From Hydrogenothermaceae bacterium (GTDB taxonomy: Bacteria > Aquificota > Aquificia > Aquificales > Hydrogenothermaceae), in assembly GCA_026418535.1 (NCBI GenBank), contig JAOABC010000004.1, positions 1 to 64,000 on the forward strand: DNA of 64,000 bases, written 5' to 3'. A program made the translations under genes and the position numbers. The notes under the pieces are model-generated. The model saw only the letters and a list, made by a program, of their open reading frames with translations. It was not told the DNA's origin and searched no databases. Position 1 is the stretch's first letter; the number at the start of each line of letters is the position of its first letter. Below, piece after piece: positions 19,245-28,011 of this stretch.

Positions 19245-19678
19245 CCCTTAAACTTCATAGCCTCTCTCTTTGCTATTCTATCACACTCCTCATTTAGGGG
19301 GTCCTTGTTGTGTCCCTTTATCCAGTTTGGAACTATTCTATGTATACTCCTAAGTCTGTTTAACTTCTCCCATAGATCTCTGTTTAGGACATCTTTTCCA
19401 GAGGATGTCTTCCAGCCTTTACTCATCCAGTTATCAAGCCAGATCTTCAGACCCTGCACTACGTAGTTAGAGTCTGTATATAGATAAACCTCACAGGGCT
19501 CTTTAAGAGCCTCTAAAGACTCTATAACTGCCGTTAACTCCATCCTGTTGTTTGTTGTGTAAGGTTCTCCTCCGGATATCACTTTCCTGTTGTTGTTATA
19601 TATTATTATCCCACACCAACCACCAGGACCAGGGTTTCCAATCGAAGAACCATCAGCATAGATTAAAACTTTTTTCAA
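19241..19678 (-). CDS. rnhA: Ribonuclease HI
   Basis: 145 residues. The catalytic D-E-D-D set is visible: IYADGSSIGNPGPGGW (D8), NNRMELTAVIE (E about 47), YTDSNYV (D about 69) and NEECDRIAK (last D about 133), with the basic handle GWKTSSGKDVLN. It degrades the RNA of RNA:DNA hybrids. Starts at TTG with only a weak ribosome site; translation may depend on readthrough from the preceding acyltransferase, 20 bases upstream. Confidence 0.95.
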   Translation of the reverse strand: MKKVLIYADGSSIGNPGPGGWCGIIIYNNNRKVISGGEPYTTNNRMELTAVIESLEALKEPCEVYLYTDSNYVVQGLKIWLDNWMSKGWKTSSGKDVLNRDLWEKLNRLRSIHRIVPNWIKGHNKDPLNEECDRIAKREAMKFKG

Positions 19679-19697
19679 ACTTAAAAACCCTTCCAGT

Positions 19698-20582
19698 TTA
19701 ACTGTAAATCCTCTCTAACTCCTCGTTTTCTCTAGTCTTCCACCTTTTATGTACCCAGAGATACTGCTCCGGAAACTCCCTAACCGCCCTCTCTACAGCC
19801 TCTGTATAAGCCTGAACTATGTTTAATAGAGTCTCTTCCTCTGTCTTACCCTCTCTGTAGGATAACTTCTCCATCCTTAGGTAATATCTCTTGTCCTCTT
19901 CTTTGAAGTAAGAGTAAGCAAAATATATAGGCTTTCTGTACCTTAGGGCTAACTTTGCTGGAAAACTGACAGTAGAGGCCTTTAAACCAAAGAACTCCAC
20001 AAACACACCTCTGTGTTTCAGAGTGTTCTGGTCTACAAAGAAAGTGAGAAGCTTACCCTTGTTCAAGAGTTCCACCATCTTTTTAAGTGGCTGATCGTGG
20101 AAGACTATCTCTATTCCGGAAGATGTCCGGATGTCCGTCAATAATTTATTTATCCTCTCATTCCTTTGACGGTAAGCCAGGTCAACTATACCATCCACAT
20201 AAGCAGATAACCCTGCTCCTGCGATCTCCCAGTTCGAGATGTGAGCGGTTGTTATTATAGCTCCCCTTTCCTCTTTCAGAATATCCTCTAAACCTCTCTC
20301 AAACAAAACCATGTCTTTAATCTTACCCTTTTGAACGTAGTCTTGTTGGTTTGGAAACTCAACCAGGACTCTACCTATATTCTCCATACATTTCTTCCGT
20401 ATATAGTTTCTCCAGTCACTGTCCTTTTCCGGAAAGGCTATCTGAAGGTTCTTCTCCACCACGGACTTACGGTAGTTTGATATATAGAGGATATAACCTA
20501 TAAGTTTAGAGAGTTTTAGAGCGTTATTTCTGTCTATCTTCCTAAAAAACCAGAATACAGGCTTTACAACTTTATCTACCAT
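19698..20582 (-). CDS. Lipid A biosynthesis acyltransferase (LpxL/HtrB family)
   Basis: 294 residues. The TTAHISNWEIAGAG segment (about 112) has the catalytic H-x4-E of the LpxL/LpxM superfamily, and RKPIYFAYSY plus the QYLWVHKRWKTR C-terminal block confirm it. It adds a secondary acyl chain to Kdo-lipid A (or a precursor) at the inner membrane, implying a Gram-negative outer membrane. Overlaps the Nudix gene by 11 bases. Which acyl chain is transferred cannot be seen. Confidence 0.88.
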   Translation of the reverse strand: MVDKVVKPVFWFFRKIDRNNALKLSKLIGYILYISNYRKSVVEKNLQIAFPEKDSDWRNYIRKKCMENIGRVLVEFPNQQDYVQKGKIKDMVLFERGLEDILKEERGAIITTAHISNWEIAGAGLSAYVDGIVDLAYRQRNERINKLLTDIRTSSGIEIVFHDQPLKKMVELLNKGKLLTFFVDQNTLKHRGVFVEFFGLKASTVSFPAKLALRYRKPIYFAYSYFKEEDKRYYLRMEKLSYREGKTEEETLLNIVQAYTEAVERAVREFPEQYLWVHKRWKTRENEELERIYS

Positions 20583-20994
20583 TCAGCTTTTTTACTGCAA
20601 TCTCAAACACTTTTTTATCTTTATCAAAGGATAGGAGGTTATAAACATCTTCTAGAAGGAAGAACTCTGCAGACTCTATCTCATCTTTCTGAGGGTTTAT
20701 ATCTCCACCTGTATAACTCATTAGATAGTAGTAGACGAACTTATGAATAGTATCTGTTCCAGATCTATACCAGTACTCTACATTCCCAAGGTAATCCTCT
20801 ATCTTTGCGTCTATACCTGTCTCTTCTTTGACTTCCCGAACAGCAGCATCTTCCTTCTTTTCAGTCCTTTCTACGTTTCCTTTGGGGAAACCATACCTGT
20901 CCTTATTTTTAATGAGTAGGATCTCTACTTTTCCATCTTGAGACTTCCTGTAAACAATTCCACCTGCAGAGAACTCCCACTTTACCGCCATCAT
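20572..20994 (-). CDS. Nudix hydrolase, Ap4A/dinucleoside polyphosphatase-like
   Basis: 140 residues with a perfect Nudix box (G-N-V-E-x5-E-D-A-A-x-R-E-V-x-E-E-T-G-I, about 38-60) and the early SAGGIVYR strand and GFPKGNV typical of the Ap4A hydrolase/MutT-like subgroup. A house-cleaning role on Np4N is likely, but substrates of Nudix proteins are hard to call. Two ATGs (20994, 20991) are possible; both sit at the stop of the upstream symporter gene. Confidence 0.85.
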   Translation of the reverse strand: MMAVKWEFSAGGIVYRKSQDGKVEILLIKNKDRYGFPKGNVERTEKKEDAAVREVKEETGIDAKIEDYLGNVEYWYRSGTDTIHKFVYYYLMSYTGGDINPQKDEIESAEFFLLEDVYNLLSFDKDKKVFEIAVKKLNGR

Positions 20995-22451
20995 CCACTC
21001 CTAAATAAATTTAAGAAAATAAATATTATAACACCTCCAACTATATCCAATATAATACCTGTCTTTATCATGGTCCTTATTGGCACCATCTTGGTCCCGT
21101 AGACTATTGCGTTTGGTGGCGTGGAAACTGGAAGGACGAAGGCAAAACTAGCAGCAACAATCACAGCCATAACAGGAGGGACTATGTCTAAGTTTAGACT
21201 CTTTAGAGAGTAGATAACTACAGGGATGAAGGTTATGGCTGTAGCTGTGTTGGAAATAACTTCGGTTGCTACTATCACAAGCACTATCAGTAGCAAGAAA
21301 AACAGGAGTATACTCTCCTGATTAAACATACCGGTAAAAGTATCACCTATTACCTTGGCTAAACCTGACTTCTCCACCAACTTTCCAAGGGATAAACCCC
21401 CTGCAAAGAGAAGTACAGTATCCCAGTCTATACTTTTTAGGTCTTCTAACTCCAGTACAGGTTTAAAATTCTTCATGTTCGTTGGTATTAAGAAAAGAAG
21501 AGAAGAGCAAAGGATAGCTACAGAAGATTCTGGGATGTACTTTACTATACTCTTCGAAAAAGACTCATGGCCAAAGATCAAGACTAAAGAGGGTAGGACC
21601 CAGAGGAAAACGGCCAACAAGAAAACTACCCCTACAACAACCTCCTCTTTAGAGAGCTTTCCTAAAGAGCCTCTCTCTTTTAGGATGGTCTGTAAAAGAG
21701 CATCCTTTTCCACATGATGGACCATCCTCCCACCCTTTAGCCATACGTACAGTAGCAAGAAGAATAGAGATAGTAAGGCTATTGGTAGTGTAAAGGCAGA
21801 CCACTTGAGGAAGGTTATATGGACACCTTCTTGAGAGAGAAATCCCAGACCTACAAGGTTTGTAGGACTCCCAACTACAGTTCCTATACCCCCCAAAGAG
21901 GCAGAGTAGGCTATGGTAAGTAAGAAAAGGGCGGAGAACAGCTTGAAATCTTCAGTATCCTGCCTGAGTAGTTTTAGAACCCCAAGGGCTATAGGTAACA
22001 TCATAGCTGTGGTAGCAGTGTTACTAAGCCACATAGATAGGATGAAGGTCAAAACTGCCAGTCCTACTAAAACAGAAAAAACAGATCTAGAGAACAGCCG
22101 AAAAGATAGCACATACATAGAGATCCTTCTGTCCAATCCATGTTTATTTATGGCTAAAGCAAGAAGGAAGCTACCTATCATTAGAAGTATAACAGGATTG
22201 GAAAATCCGGAGAAGGCATCTTTTATGTCATTTATTCCAAATAGGACGGAGAGTATGATCCCAAGTATAGCTATCATGGATAGAGGTGCTATTTCGGACA
22301 CCCAAAGGATTAAACAGAAGATTATTATAGAGAGAGTTAGGTTAGCTTCATACTCTACCCTTCCTTCAAACAGAAAGAAGGAGATAGAGGGTATCAAAAT
22401 GGATAAAAAGATGTATGCAAATTTAGTATCAATACTCTTCCTCATCTTCAA
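20991..22451 (-). CDS. SLC13/DASS family anion:sodium symporter
   Basis: 486 residues with about 11-12 membrane helices. Two copies of the family Ser-Asn-Thr motif are present (SNTATTAMMLP, about 142-152; SNTATAITFIPV, about 398), plus VSTPPNAIVYGT near the C-terminus, which is the DASS signature. Transports dicarboxylates, sulfate or phosphate; substrate undetermined. An ATG two codons downstream (22445) is an alternative to the TTG at 22451. The start lies inside the end of hom. Confidence 0.88.
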   Translation of the reverse strand: MKMRKSIDTKFAYIFLSILIPSISFFLFEGRVEYEANLTLSIIIFCLILWVSEIAPLSMIAILGIILSVLFGINDIKDAFSGFSNPVILLMIGSFLLALAINKHGLDRRISMYVLSFRLFSRSVFSVLVGLAVLTFILSMWLSNTATTAMMLPIALGVLKLLRQDTEDFKLFSALFLLTIAYSASLGGIGTVVGSPTNLVGLGFLSQEGVHITFLKWSAFTLPIALLSLFFLLLYVWLKGGRMVHHVEKDALLQTILKERGSLGKLSKEEVVVGVVFLLAVFLWVLPSLVLIFGHESFSKSIVKYIPESSVAILCSSLLFLIPTNMKNFKPVLELEDLKSIDWDTVLLFAGGLSLGKLVEKSGLAKVIGDTFTGMFNQESILLFFLLLIVLVIVATEVISNTATAITFIPVVIYSLKSLNLDIVPPVMAVIVAASFAFVLPVSTPPNAIVYGTKMVPIRTMIKTGIILDIVGGVIIFIFLNLFRSG

Positions 22452-23760
22452 CTCTAATTATAACAGGTCTTTTTATGGATAATTTTTGTTTAACGATATC
22501 TTTTATAGACTGCTGAACACTATTTTCCGAAGCTGTGTGGGTTAAGATTACCAGAGGGACTAAGTTCTGAATATCCTCTCTATGGAGCTTTATAACTTTC
22601 TCCTTCTGTATAACAGCAGCTATACTTATACGGTAACTTGCAAAGACAGAGGCTATCTTTGCCAGTATCCCTGTAACATCCGGAACTGTAAACCTTATAT
22701 AGTACCTTGTATAAAAATCCTTCACCTTCGTCAGGTTTAGTTCCTTGTGTTTCCAGTTGATAGAGGTTATCTCCCCTTCCTGGCCCATATCGAGCTGTAT
22801 AGACTTTGCTATACTAACTACATCACTGACTACTGCGCTGGCTGTAGGTAAACTACCTGCACCTTTTCCGTAAAACATAACTTCTCCTACATTGCTTCCT
22901 TCTACCATAACTGCGTTGAAAACTCCATCTACTTTGGAGAGGGGGTGGTCAGATGGCAGGAAAGTTGGGTTAACTCTGACCTCAACCTCCTCTTCGTGAG
23001 ATTTTGCTATAGCAAGTAGTTTTAAAGTGTAACCAAGCTCTCTACCAAGTTCTATATCCAGACTGTCTATACTCTCTATTCCTTCAACGTAGACCTGATT
23101 AAAGTCTAAGAAACCACCAAAAGACAAAGATGCAAGGATGGATATCTTGTGAGCTGCATCTATTCCGTTTATATCTAGGGTTGGGTCTGCTTCTGCGTAC
23201 CCTTTCTCCTGGGCTTCGTTTAAGGCTTGCTTAAAACTTTTCCCCTCTTTCTCCATAGACGTAAGTATGTAGTTTGTAGTTCCGTTTAGTATACCGTAGA
23301 CTTTGGATATACTGTTTGCCACTAGACCTTCCCTAAGGGCTCTGATTACTGGAATTCCTCCTGCTACAGCACCCTCAAACCCTATCCTGAGATTCTTATC
23401 TTGGGCGAGCTGAAATATGTTCTTACCTTTCTCAGCCAAAAGGGCTTTATTTGCGGTCACGATATGTTTGCCTCTTTCCAGGGCTTGGGTAATAAACCTG
23501 TATGGAAACTCTATTCCACCTACCACCTCCACCATGATATCTATCTCTGGGTCCTCGAGTAGCTCTTCTAAGTTTTTCGCCTTTAAGTTGTCCGGAAGAG
23601 GGTAAAGAAACTTTTTGTCCCAATTCCTTGTGTATACCTTCTTTAGATTTATCTGACAGTTAGATTTCTGTTTTATTAGATCAGATTGCTCTAAAAGTAT
23701 CTTTGCTACCCCATTCCCAACTGTTCCATAACCTACGATACCTACGTTTACAGTTCTCAA
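22429..23760 (-). CDS. hom: Homoserine dehydrogenase
   Basis: 443 residues starting at TTG behind GGGAGG. NAD(P)-binding GIVGYGTVGNGVA, then the VEVVGG, TANKALLA and GILNGTTNYIL signatures, the catalytic AEADPTLDINGIDAAHK, and a C-terminal ACT domain (about 345-443) that in this family mediates threonine feedback. Gives homoserine for methionine and threonine, feeding MetE/MetF in this window. Preceded by a transcription terminator of the upstream gene. Confidence 0.95.
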   Translation of the reverse strand: MRTVNVGIVGYGTVGNGVAKILLEQSDLIKQKSNCQINLKKVYTRNWDKKFLYPLPDNLKAKNLEELLEDPEIDIMVEVVGGIEFPYRFITQALERGKHIVTANKALLAEKGKNIFQLAQDKNLRIGFEGAVAGGIPVIRALREGLVANSISKVYGILNGTTNYILTSMEKEGKSFKQALNEAQEKGYAEADPTLDINGIDAAHKISILASLSFGGFLDFNQVYVEGIESIDSLDIELGRELGYTLKLLAIAKSHEEEVEVRVNPTFLPSDHPLSKVDGVFNAVMVEGSNVGEVMFYGKGAGSLPTASAVVSDVVSIAKSIQLDMGQEGEITSINWKHKELNLTKVKDFYTRYYIRFTVPDVTGILAKIASVFASYRISIAAVIQKEKVIKLHREDIQNLVPLVILTHTASENSVQQSIKDIVKQKLSIKRPVIIRVEDEEEY

Positions 23761-23800
23761 GATCTGCCTCCCAGTTTATTTGAAAAAAATTTTACCATAG

Positions 23801-23829
23801 AAAAAAAGGGCCCCCTGTTGCAGGGAGCC
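23801..23829 (-). terminator. Intrinsic terminator after the NapH-like gene
   Basis: On the minus strand GGCTCCCTG-CAA-CAGGGGGCC forms a nine-pair hairpin (one T:G) followed by CTTTTTTT. Sits between the Fe-S protein gene and hom and is a textbook Rho-independent terminator, separating the two transcripts. Confidence 0.9.
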
Positions 23830-23868
23830 AAGTTGGGGGATTTGGGAGGAGGGGGTAAGATGAGAAAG

Positions 23869-24735
23869 TTAATGTTTAGATAAAGGCTTTCCGGATATAA
23901 AATCTTGGTCCCTTGGTGGAAGTTCCTTAACTACACCCATAGCCACAGGTAGACATTTCTCAGACTGTGCTTTAACACAGGAGTCTATACAGTTGTAGCA
24001 CTCAATACAGGCTGCAATACCCTTGTAGAAGTCTTGTATGTATGCCATCCTTCTTGGGTCAAGAGCCATAGGACAGTTCTTTACACACTCTCTACAGTCC
24101 GTACAAACATCTGGATTCACAAGAGTGGGTTTGTATATATGATAGCAGGGGGTTATCTTCTGGTATATGCCGGTGGGACAAAAAACCCTACACCATCTCT
24201 TACCTATAAAAAGCTCAAAGTAGAACATCCCAGTCATTCCTAGAAAGACCAACCACATGGGAATAAAGGATGGATTTGTCTTGTATACTAGGACTCTCAA
24301 GTCTGTAATCCAGTTTAAGAAGAGAAAAGCGAAAAGAATAGATGTAAACACCGTAAACAGTATATAAGATAACCTTTGAGCTGAGTTTGATTTTAGGTTC
24401 CACCACATCTTCCTGAACTTCTCTTGGATTTCAGCAAACCAACCACCAGGACATATCCATCCACAGAAAACTCTACCAAGCAGAAGGTTTAAAACTATAA
24501 CGAGTATAGCGAATATACCGATAGCAAAAATTACAGGTGCCAGCCCCTCTGCCAGAGAAACAGGTTTACCTAATATAAAAGCTTCATTCCGAGCTATATC
24601 TATCCTAACTATGTTGAACATGGGCACAATCACAAGAAGAGCTATAACAAACAGGTATGCAACGTTTCTAAGAATAGTAAACTTATTTTTTTCGAAAAAA
24701 GATGTTTGTGGGCAGCTCTGTGCTGTAACTTGCAT
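23869..24735 (-). CDS. NapH/CcoG-like polyferredoxin membrane protein
   Basis: 288 residues from the ATG at 24735 with an AGGAGG site; an upstream in-frame start is rejected because it would bury this site. About five membrane helices; LLGRVFCGWICPGGW (about 97-111) and FIGKRWCRVFCPTG (about 185) are the paired CxxxCP motifs of NapH-type proteins, and two [4Fe-4S] sites follow, CTDCRECVKNCP (about 219) and CIECYNCIDSC (about 252). Likely shuttles electrons between quinol and periplasmic or cytoplasmic partners. No nap or cco genes are adjacent. Confidence 0.82.
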   Translation of the reverse strand: MQVTAQSCPQTSFFEKNKFTILRNVAYLFVIALLVIVPMFNIVRIDIARNEAFILGKPVSLAEGLAPVIFAIGIFAILVIVLNLLLGRVFCGWICPGGWFAEIQEKFRKMWWNLKSNSAQRLSYILFTVFTSILFAFLFLNWITDLRVLVYKTNPSFIPMWLVFLGMTGMFYFELFIGKRWCRVFCPTGIYQKITPCYHIYKPTLVNPDVCTDCRECVKNCPMALDPRRMAYIQDFYKGIAACIECYNCIDSCVKAQSEKCLPVAMGVVKELPPRDQDFISGKPLSKH

Positions 24736-24760
24736 TTCAACACCTCCTATATGCAAAAAA

Positions 24761-24800
24761 ATCTTAACACAAAAAATTTCGTTAGTAAAGGTTTACTAAC
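24761..24800 (-). promoter_or_regulatory. Promoter with palindromic operator, NapH-like gene
   Basis: GTTAGTAAA-GG-TTTACTAAC (24781-24800) is a perfect nine-base inverted repeat 46 bases upstream of the start. On the minus strand a -35-like TTTACT (24784-24789), 17-nt spacer and -10 TAAGAT (24761-24766) place the palindrome over the -35, an arrangement typical of a regulator-bound promoter. Arm sequence is dyad-like as in CRP/FNR family sites but not the FNR consensus. Confidence 0.6.
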
Positions 24801-24817
24801 TAAAATTAGTACATATC

Positions 24818-25468
24818 CTAAAAATCTTCAAGCTCCGGATTTACAGGAATAGTTCCGTATCTTGCTCCTTTAACTATAACTTTCCTACCTTCAACTAGTA
24901 CTCTGTCCTCAACTATCCATTTTATTGCCTGAGGGTAAGCTCTATGCTCAAAAGAAAGAATCTTCTTCTCAAGACTCTTAACTGTATCCTCTGGAGATAT
25001 AGGAACCACTGCCTGAACTATTATGGGTCCGTTGTCAAGCTGTTTAGTTACAAAATGAATAGAGCACCCTGTAAGGAGAGTACCATACTCAAAAGCTTGT
25101 CTCTGAGCATTCTTACCCTGAAAAGCTGGTATAAGGGAAGGATGGACGTTGATGATCTTTCCCTCAAAGGTATCTATAAACTCGTCACTAAGTATCCTCA
25201 TATAACCAGCCAATACCACCAAGTCAGGTTGATGTTTTTTTACAAGCTCAGCTATATATAAGTCGTATCCCCTACGTGTCTCAAAGAAAGAGGGATCTAT
25301 GAACTTCGTTTTTATACCATGATCTTGAGCTATCCTTAGTCCAAGGGCATCCTTTTTATTAGAAAGTACTAAGGATATTCTGGCGTTTATCTTCCCTCTC
25401 TCTACAGCATCGATTATAGCTTTTAAGTTAGAACCTCTTCCAGATATAAGAATTACTAAGTTTTTCAA
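24818..25468 (-). CDS. purN: Phosphoribosylglycinamide formyltransferase (formyl-THF)
   Basis: 216 residues. LVILISGRGSNLKAI is the N-terminal GART motif, GYMRILSDEF (about 88) and IINVHPSLIPAFQG (about 105) carry the catalytic Asn and His, and HFVTKQLDNGPII the Asp region. Third step of purine synthesis. Starts at TTG behind GGAG. Divergent to metE, with a 223-base shared control region. Confidence 0.95.
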   Translation of the reverse strand: MKNLVILISGRGSNLKAIIDAVERGKINARISLVLSNKKDALGLRIAQDHGIKTKFIDPSFFETRRGYDLYIAELVKKHQPDLVVLAGYMRILSDEFIDTFEGKIINVHPSLIPAFQGKNAQRQAFEYGTLLTGCSIHFVTKQLDNGPIIVQAVVPISPEDTVKSLEKKILSFEHRAYPQAIKWIVEDRVLVEGRKVIVKGARYGTIPVNPELEDF

Positions 25469-25618
25469 TTTTTCTCCTATAGGTATGGTTAACCAAATAT
25501 TTTAACAGAAGATACACGTCAGATGAGGCTGTTTTTAAAATATAGACCACTCCTAAATTAGAACTTGGATGTCTTCTGTCTGAACCTATCCCCTCTCGAG
25601 GTTTTCCTCCGGCACTTT

Positions 25619-25674
25619 TGCAAATAGTTTGCATTTTTATTTGTAGGCTGGTATAATTTTGCAAATAATTTGCA
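25619..25674 (+). promoter_or_regulatory. metE promoter with twin palindromic operators
   Basis: TGCAAATAGTTTGCA (25619-25633) and TGCAAATAATTTGCA (25660-25674) are the same 15-base palindrome (TGCAAA-N3-TTTGCA) repeated 41 bases apart, close to four helical turns. A TTGCAT -35 (25629-25634), 17-nt spacer and perfect TATAAT (25652-25657) sit between and over them: the first copy covers the -35, the second the transcription start. Strong evidence for repressor control of metE. The remaining bases back to purN (25469-25618) show nothing else. Confidence 0.8.
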
Positions 25675-25691
25675 TTTAAAGGAGGAAAAAG

Positions 25692-27980
25692 ATGAAAACA
25701 ACAGTCTATGGATATCCAAAGATAGGAAGGAATAGGGAGTTAAAGAAGATTCTTGAATCCTACTGGACTGGGGAGACATCAAAGGAAGAGTTGCTGTCCA
25801 GAGCCGAGGCTCTATCTCTCCAGAGGATAAAGAAGATCATAGATAGTGGTGTGGATATAGTTCCTTCAAACGACTTTTCTCTCTACGACTTCGTTTTGGA
25901 TGTATCTACTATGTTAAACATCATCCCAAACAGGTTTAGGAACATACACGACAGCTTAGACATATACTTCGCAATGGGAAGAGGTAGTAAAGATGCTGTA
26001 GCATGTGAGATGACCAAGTGGTTCGACACAAACTACCACTACATAGTTCCTGAGCTGTTTGGAGAGATAGAACCTATAAAAAACAGACCTCTGGAAAGCT
26101 ACAAAAATGCAAAGAATCACTTCTGGATAGAAACAAAACCTGTGATTGTAGGACCCTTTACATTCACGTATCTCTCAAAAGTTTATAGAACAGATGGAAC
26201 TTTCTCTTTGGTAACTCTACAGAGGGCTTATGAGAGTGAGAAATTTGAAGGGTTCCTGAACATAATAACGGAAGGATATATAAAGATTTTACAGGAGTTA
26301 GAGAGAGAGGGATGTGGTTATGTCCAATTGGATGAGCCTGCCTTTGTATTAGATTTATCGGAAAAACAGAGAGACCTTGCTATCTCTACGTATGAGAAGA
26401 TAACAAAGGCTCTCTCCTCCTTAAAAGTGATAGTCCAGACTTACTACGAGAATATCTCCCACTACAGAGATTTTGCTTATAGGCTTCCTGTATACGGCCT
26501 TGGGTTGGATTTCGTCCTTGGGAAAGATAACCTTGATTATATAAAAAGTTTTGGATTCCCTTCCGAAAAGGTTCTTGTAGCTGGCTTGATCTCTGGAAGG
26601 GATGTATGGAAGACAGACTTTGAAGAAGTCCTAGAGATGTACAGGGAGCTGGAAAAGACTGTATCTCCAGATAGGATAATCCTATCAAACTCTTGTCCTC
26701 TATTTCACCTACCTATAACAGTTGAAGATGAGAGGGGTTATCTTCCGGCAGACCTGATAGAGATGTTATCTTTCGCAGATGAGAGAGTATATGAACTAAA
26801 CACCCTTAAAGGAATTCTGGAAGGAAGAGTCAAGGTTGAGCCAAGTAAGTTAAAGGATTTCTTCCAGAAGTATCAAGACAGAGAAGTTAGAGAGAAAGTA
26901 AAGCGAATTAAGAATATAAACATCTCAAGAGAAACTCTTTTCGAGGAGAGATACTTAAAACAGAAAGAGATATTGAACCTACCTCTCTTCCCTACCACTA
27001 CAATCGGCAGTTTTCCACAGACCAAGGAACTTAGGAAAGTAAGAGCGGACTACAAAGCTGGAAGGTTATCTCCAGAAGATTATGAAGAGTATATAAAAAG
27101 TGAGATAAAGAACTGTATACAGGTCCAGGAAGAGATTGGTTTGGATATCCTTGTCCACGGAGAGTTTGAAAGGACAGATATGGTTGAATTCTTTGGAGAG
27201 AGATTAAATGGGTTCACTTTCACAAAGAACGGTTGGGTTCAGTCCTATGGTTCAAGATGTGTTAGACCTCCTATAATATATGGGGATGTTTCTAGACCAA
27301 AGCCTATGACCTTAAAAGAGATAACCTACGCCCAGAGCTTAACAGATAGACCTGTAAAAGGGATGTTAACTGGAGCTGTAACTATCTTGAACTGGTCTTT
27401 CTACAGGAAAGATATACCTAAGGAAGAGGTAGCTTATCAAATAGCTCTGTCTCTACAAGAAGAGGTTTTAGATCTAGAGAGAGCTGGTATTAAGATTATC
27501 CAGATAGATGAACCTGCGTTTCGGGAAGGTCTACCTCTTAAGAAATCAAAACAGTCAGAATACCTAAACTGGGCAGTAAAGGCCTTTAGGCTCTCTCACT
27601 TGGGTGTAAAGGATATAACTCAGATACATACACATATGTGCTACTCTGAGTTTGATGAGATAATTGAGTACATATACAAAATGGATGCAGATGTGATATC
27701 TATAGAGGCCTCAAGGAGTGGTGGAGATATCTTAACATCTTTTGAAAGGTTTAACTATAACAGAGGAATAGGTCTCGGTGTCTACGACATACATTCTCCA
27801 AGAGTACCTTCTATAGAAGAGATGAGGAATATTGTAGTCAGGGCTCTGAAAGTCATAGACAAGGGGCTGTTCTGGATCAATCCGGACTGTGGTCTAAAGA
27901 CAAGGAGATGGGAAGAGGTTGTTCCTGCTCTGAAGAACATGGTTGAGGTGGCAAAAGAGTTAAGGAAAGAGTTCTCTTAA
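25692..27980 (+). CDS. metE: Cobalamin-independent methionine synthase
   Basis: 762 residues, full length. N-terminal half (1-380) begins TTVYGYPKIGRNRELKK; catalytic C-terminal barrel from about 425 (FPTTTIGSFPQTKELRK) with the zinc ligands His and Cys in QIHTHMCYSEF and the later Cys in WINPDCGLKTR. Transfers the methyl of methyl-THF polyglutamate to homocysteine. Has AAAGGAGG 7 bases before the ATG. Controlled by the twin palindrome just upstream. Monocistronic, with a hairpin after the stop. Confidence 0.97.
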   Translation: MKTTVYGYPKIGRNRELKKILESYWTGETSKEELLSRAEALSLQRIKKIIDSGVDIVPSNDFSLYDFVLDVSTMLNIIPNRFRNIHDSLDIYFAMGRGSKDAVACEMTKWFDTNYHYIVPELFGEIEPIKNRPLESYKNAKNHFWIETKPVIVGPFTFTYLSKVYRTDGTFSLVTLQRAYESEKFEGFLNIITEGYIKILQELEREGCGYVQLDEPAFVLDLSEKQRDLAISTYEKITKALSSLKVIVQTYYENISHYRDFAYRLPVYGLGLDFVLGKDNLDYIKSFGFPSEKVLVAGLISGRDVWKTDFEEVLEMYRELEKTVSPDRIILSNSCPLFHLPITVEDERGYLPADLIEMLSFADERVYELNTLKGILEGRVKVEPSKLKDFFQKYQDREVREKVKRIKNINISRETLFEERYLKQKEILNLPLFPTTTIGSFPQTKELRKVRADYKAGRLSPEDYEEYIKSEIKNCIQVQEEIGLDILVHGEFERTDMVEFFGERLNGFTFTKNGWVQSYGSRCVRPPIIYGDVSRPKPMTLKEITYAQSLTDRPVKGMLTGAVTILNWSFYRKDIPKEEVAYQIALSLQEEVLDLERAGIKIIQIDEPAFREGLPLKKSKQSEYLNWAVKAFRLSHLGVKDITQIHTHMCYSEFDEIIEYIYKMDADVISIEASRSGGDILTSFERFNYNRGIGLGVYDIHSPRVPSIEEMRNIVVRALKVIDKGLFWINPDCGLKTRRWEEVVPALKNMVEVAKELRKEFS

Positions 27981-27984
27981 GAAC

Positions 27985-28005
27985 ATGGGGCACTACGTGC
28001 CCCAT
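27985..28005. terminator. Hairpin between convergent metE and gatA
   Basis: ATGGGGCAC-TAC-GTGCCCCAT is a perfect nine-pair stem with a three-base loop, placed 5-7 bases from both stops. No long T-tract follows on either strand, so it may act as a bidirectional processing/terminator hairpin rather than a strong intrinsic terminator. Confidence 0.65.
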
Positions 28006-28011
28006 CATAGA

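Noticed and set aside
25469-25691. SAM or cobalamin riboswitch before metE
   Set aside because: No matching conserved core and little room for the fold; DNA palindromes explain the region better.
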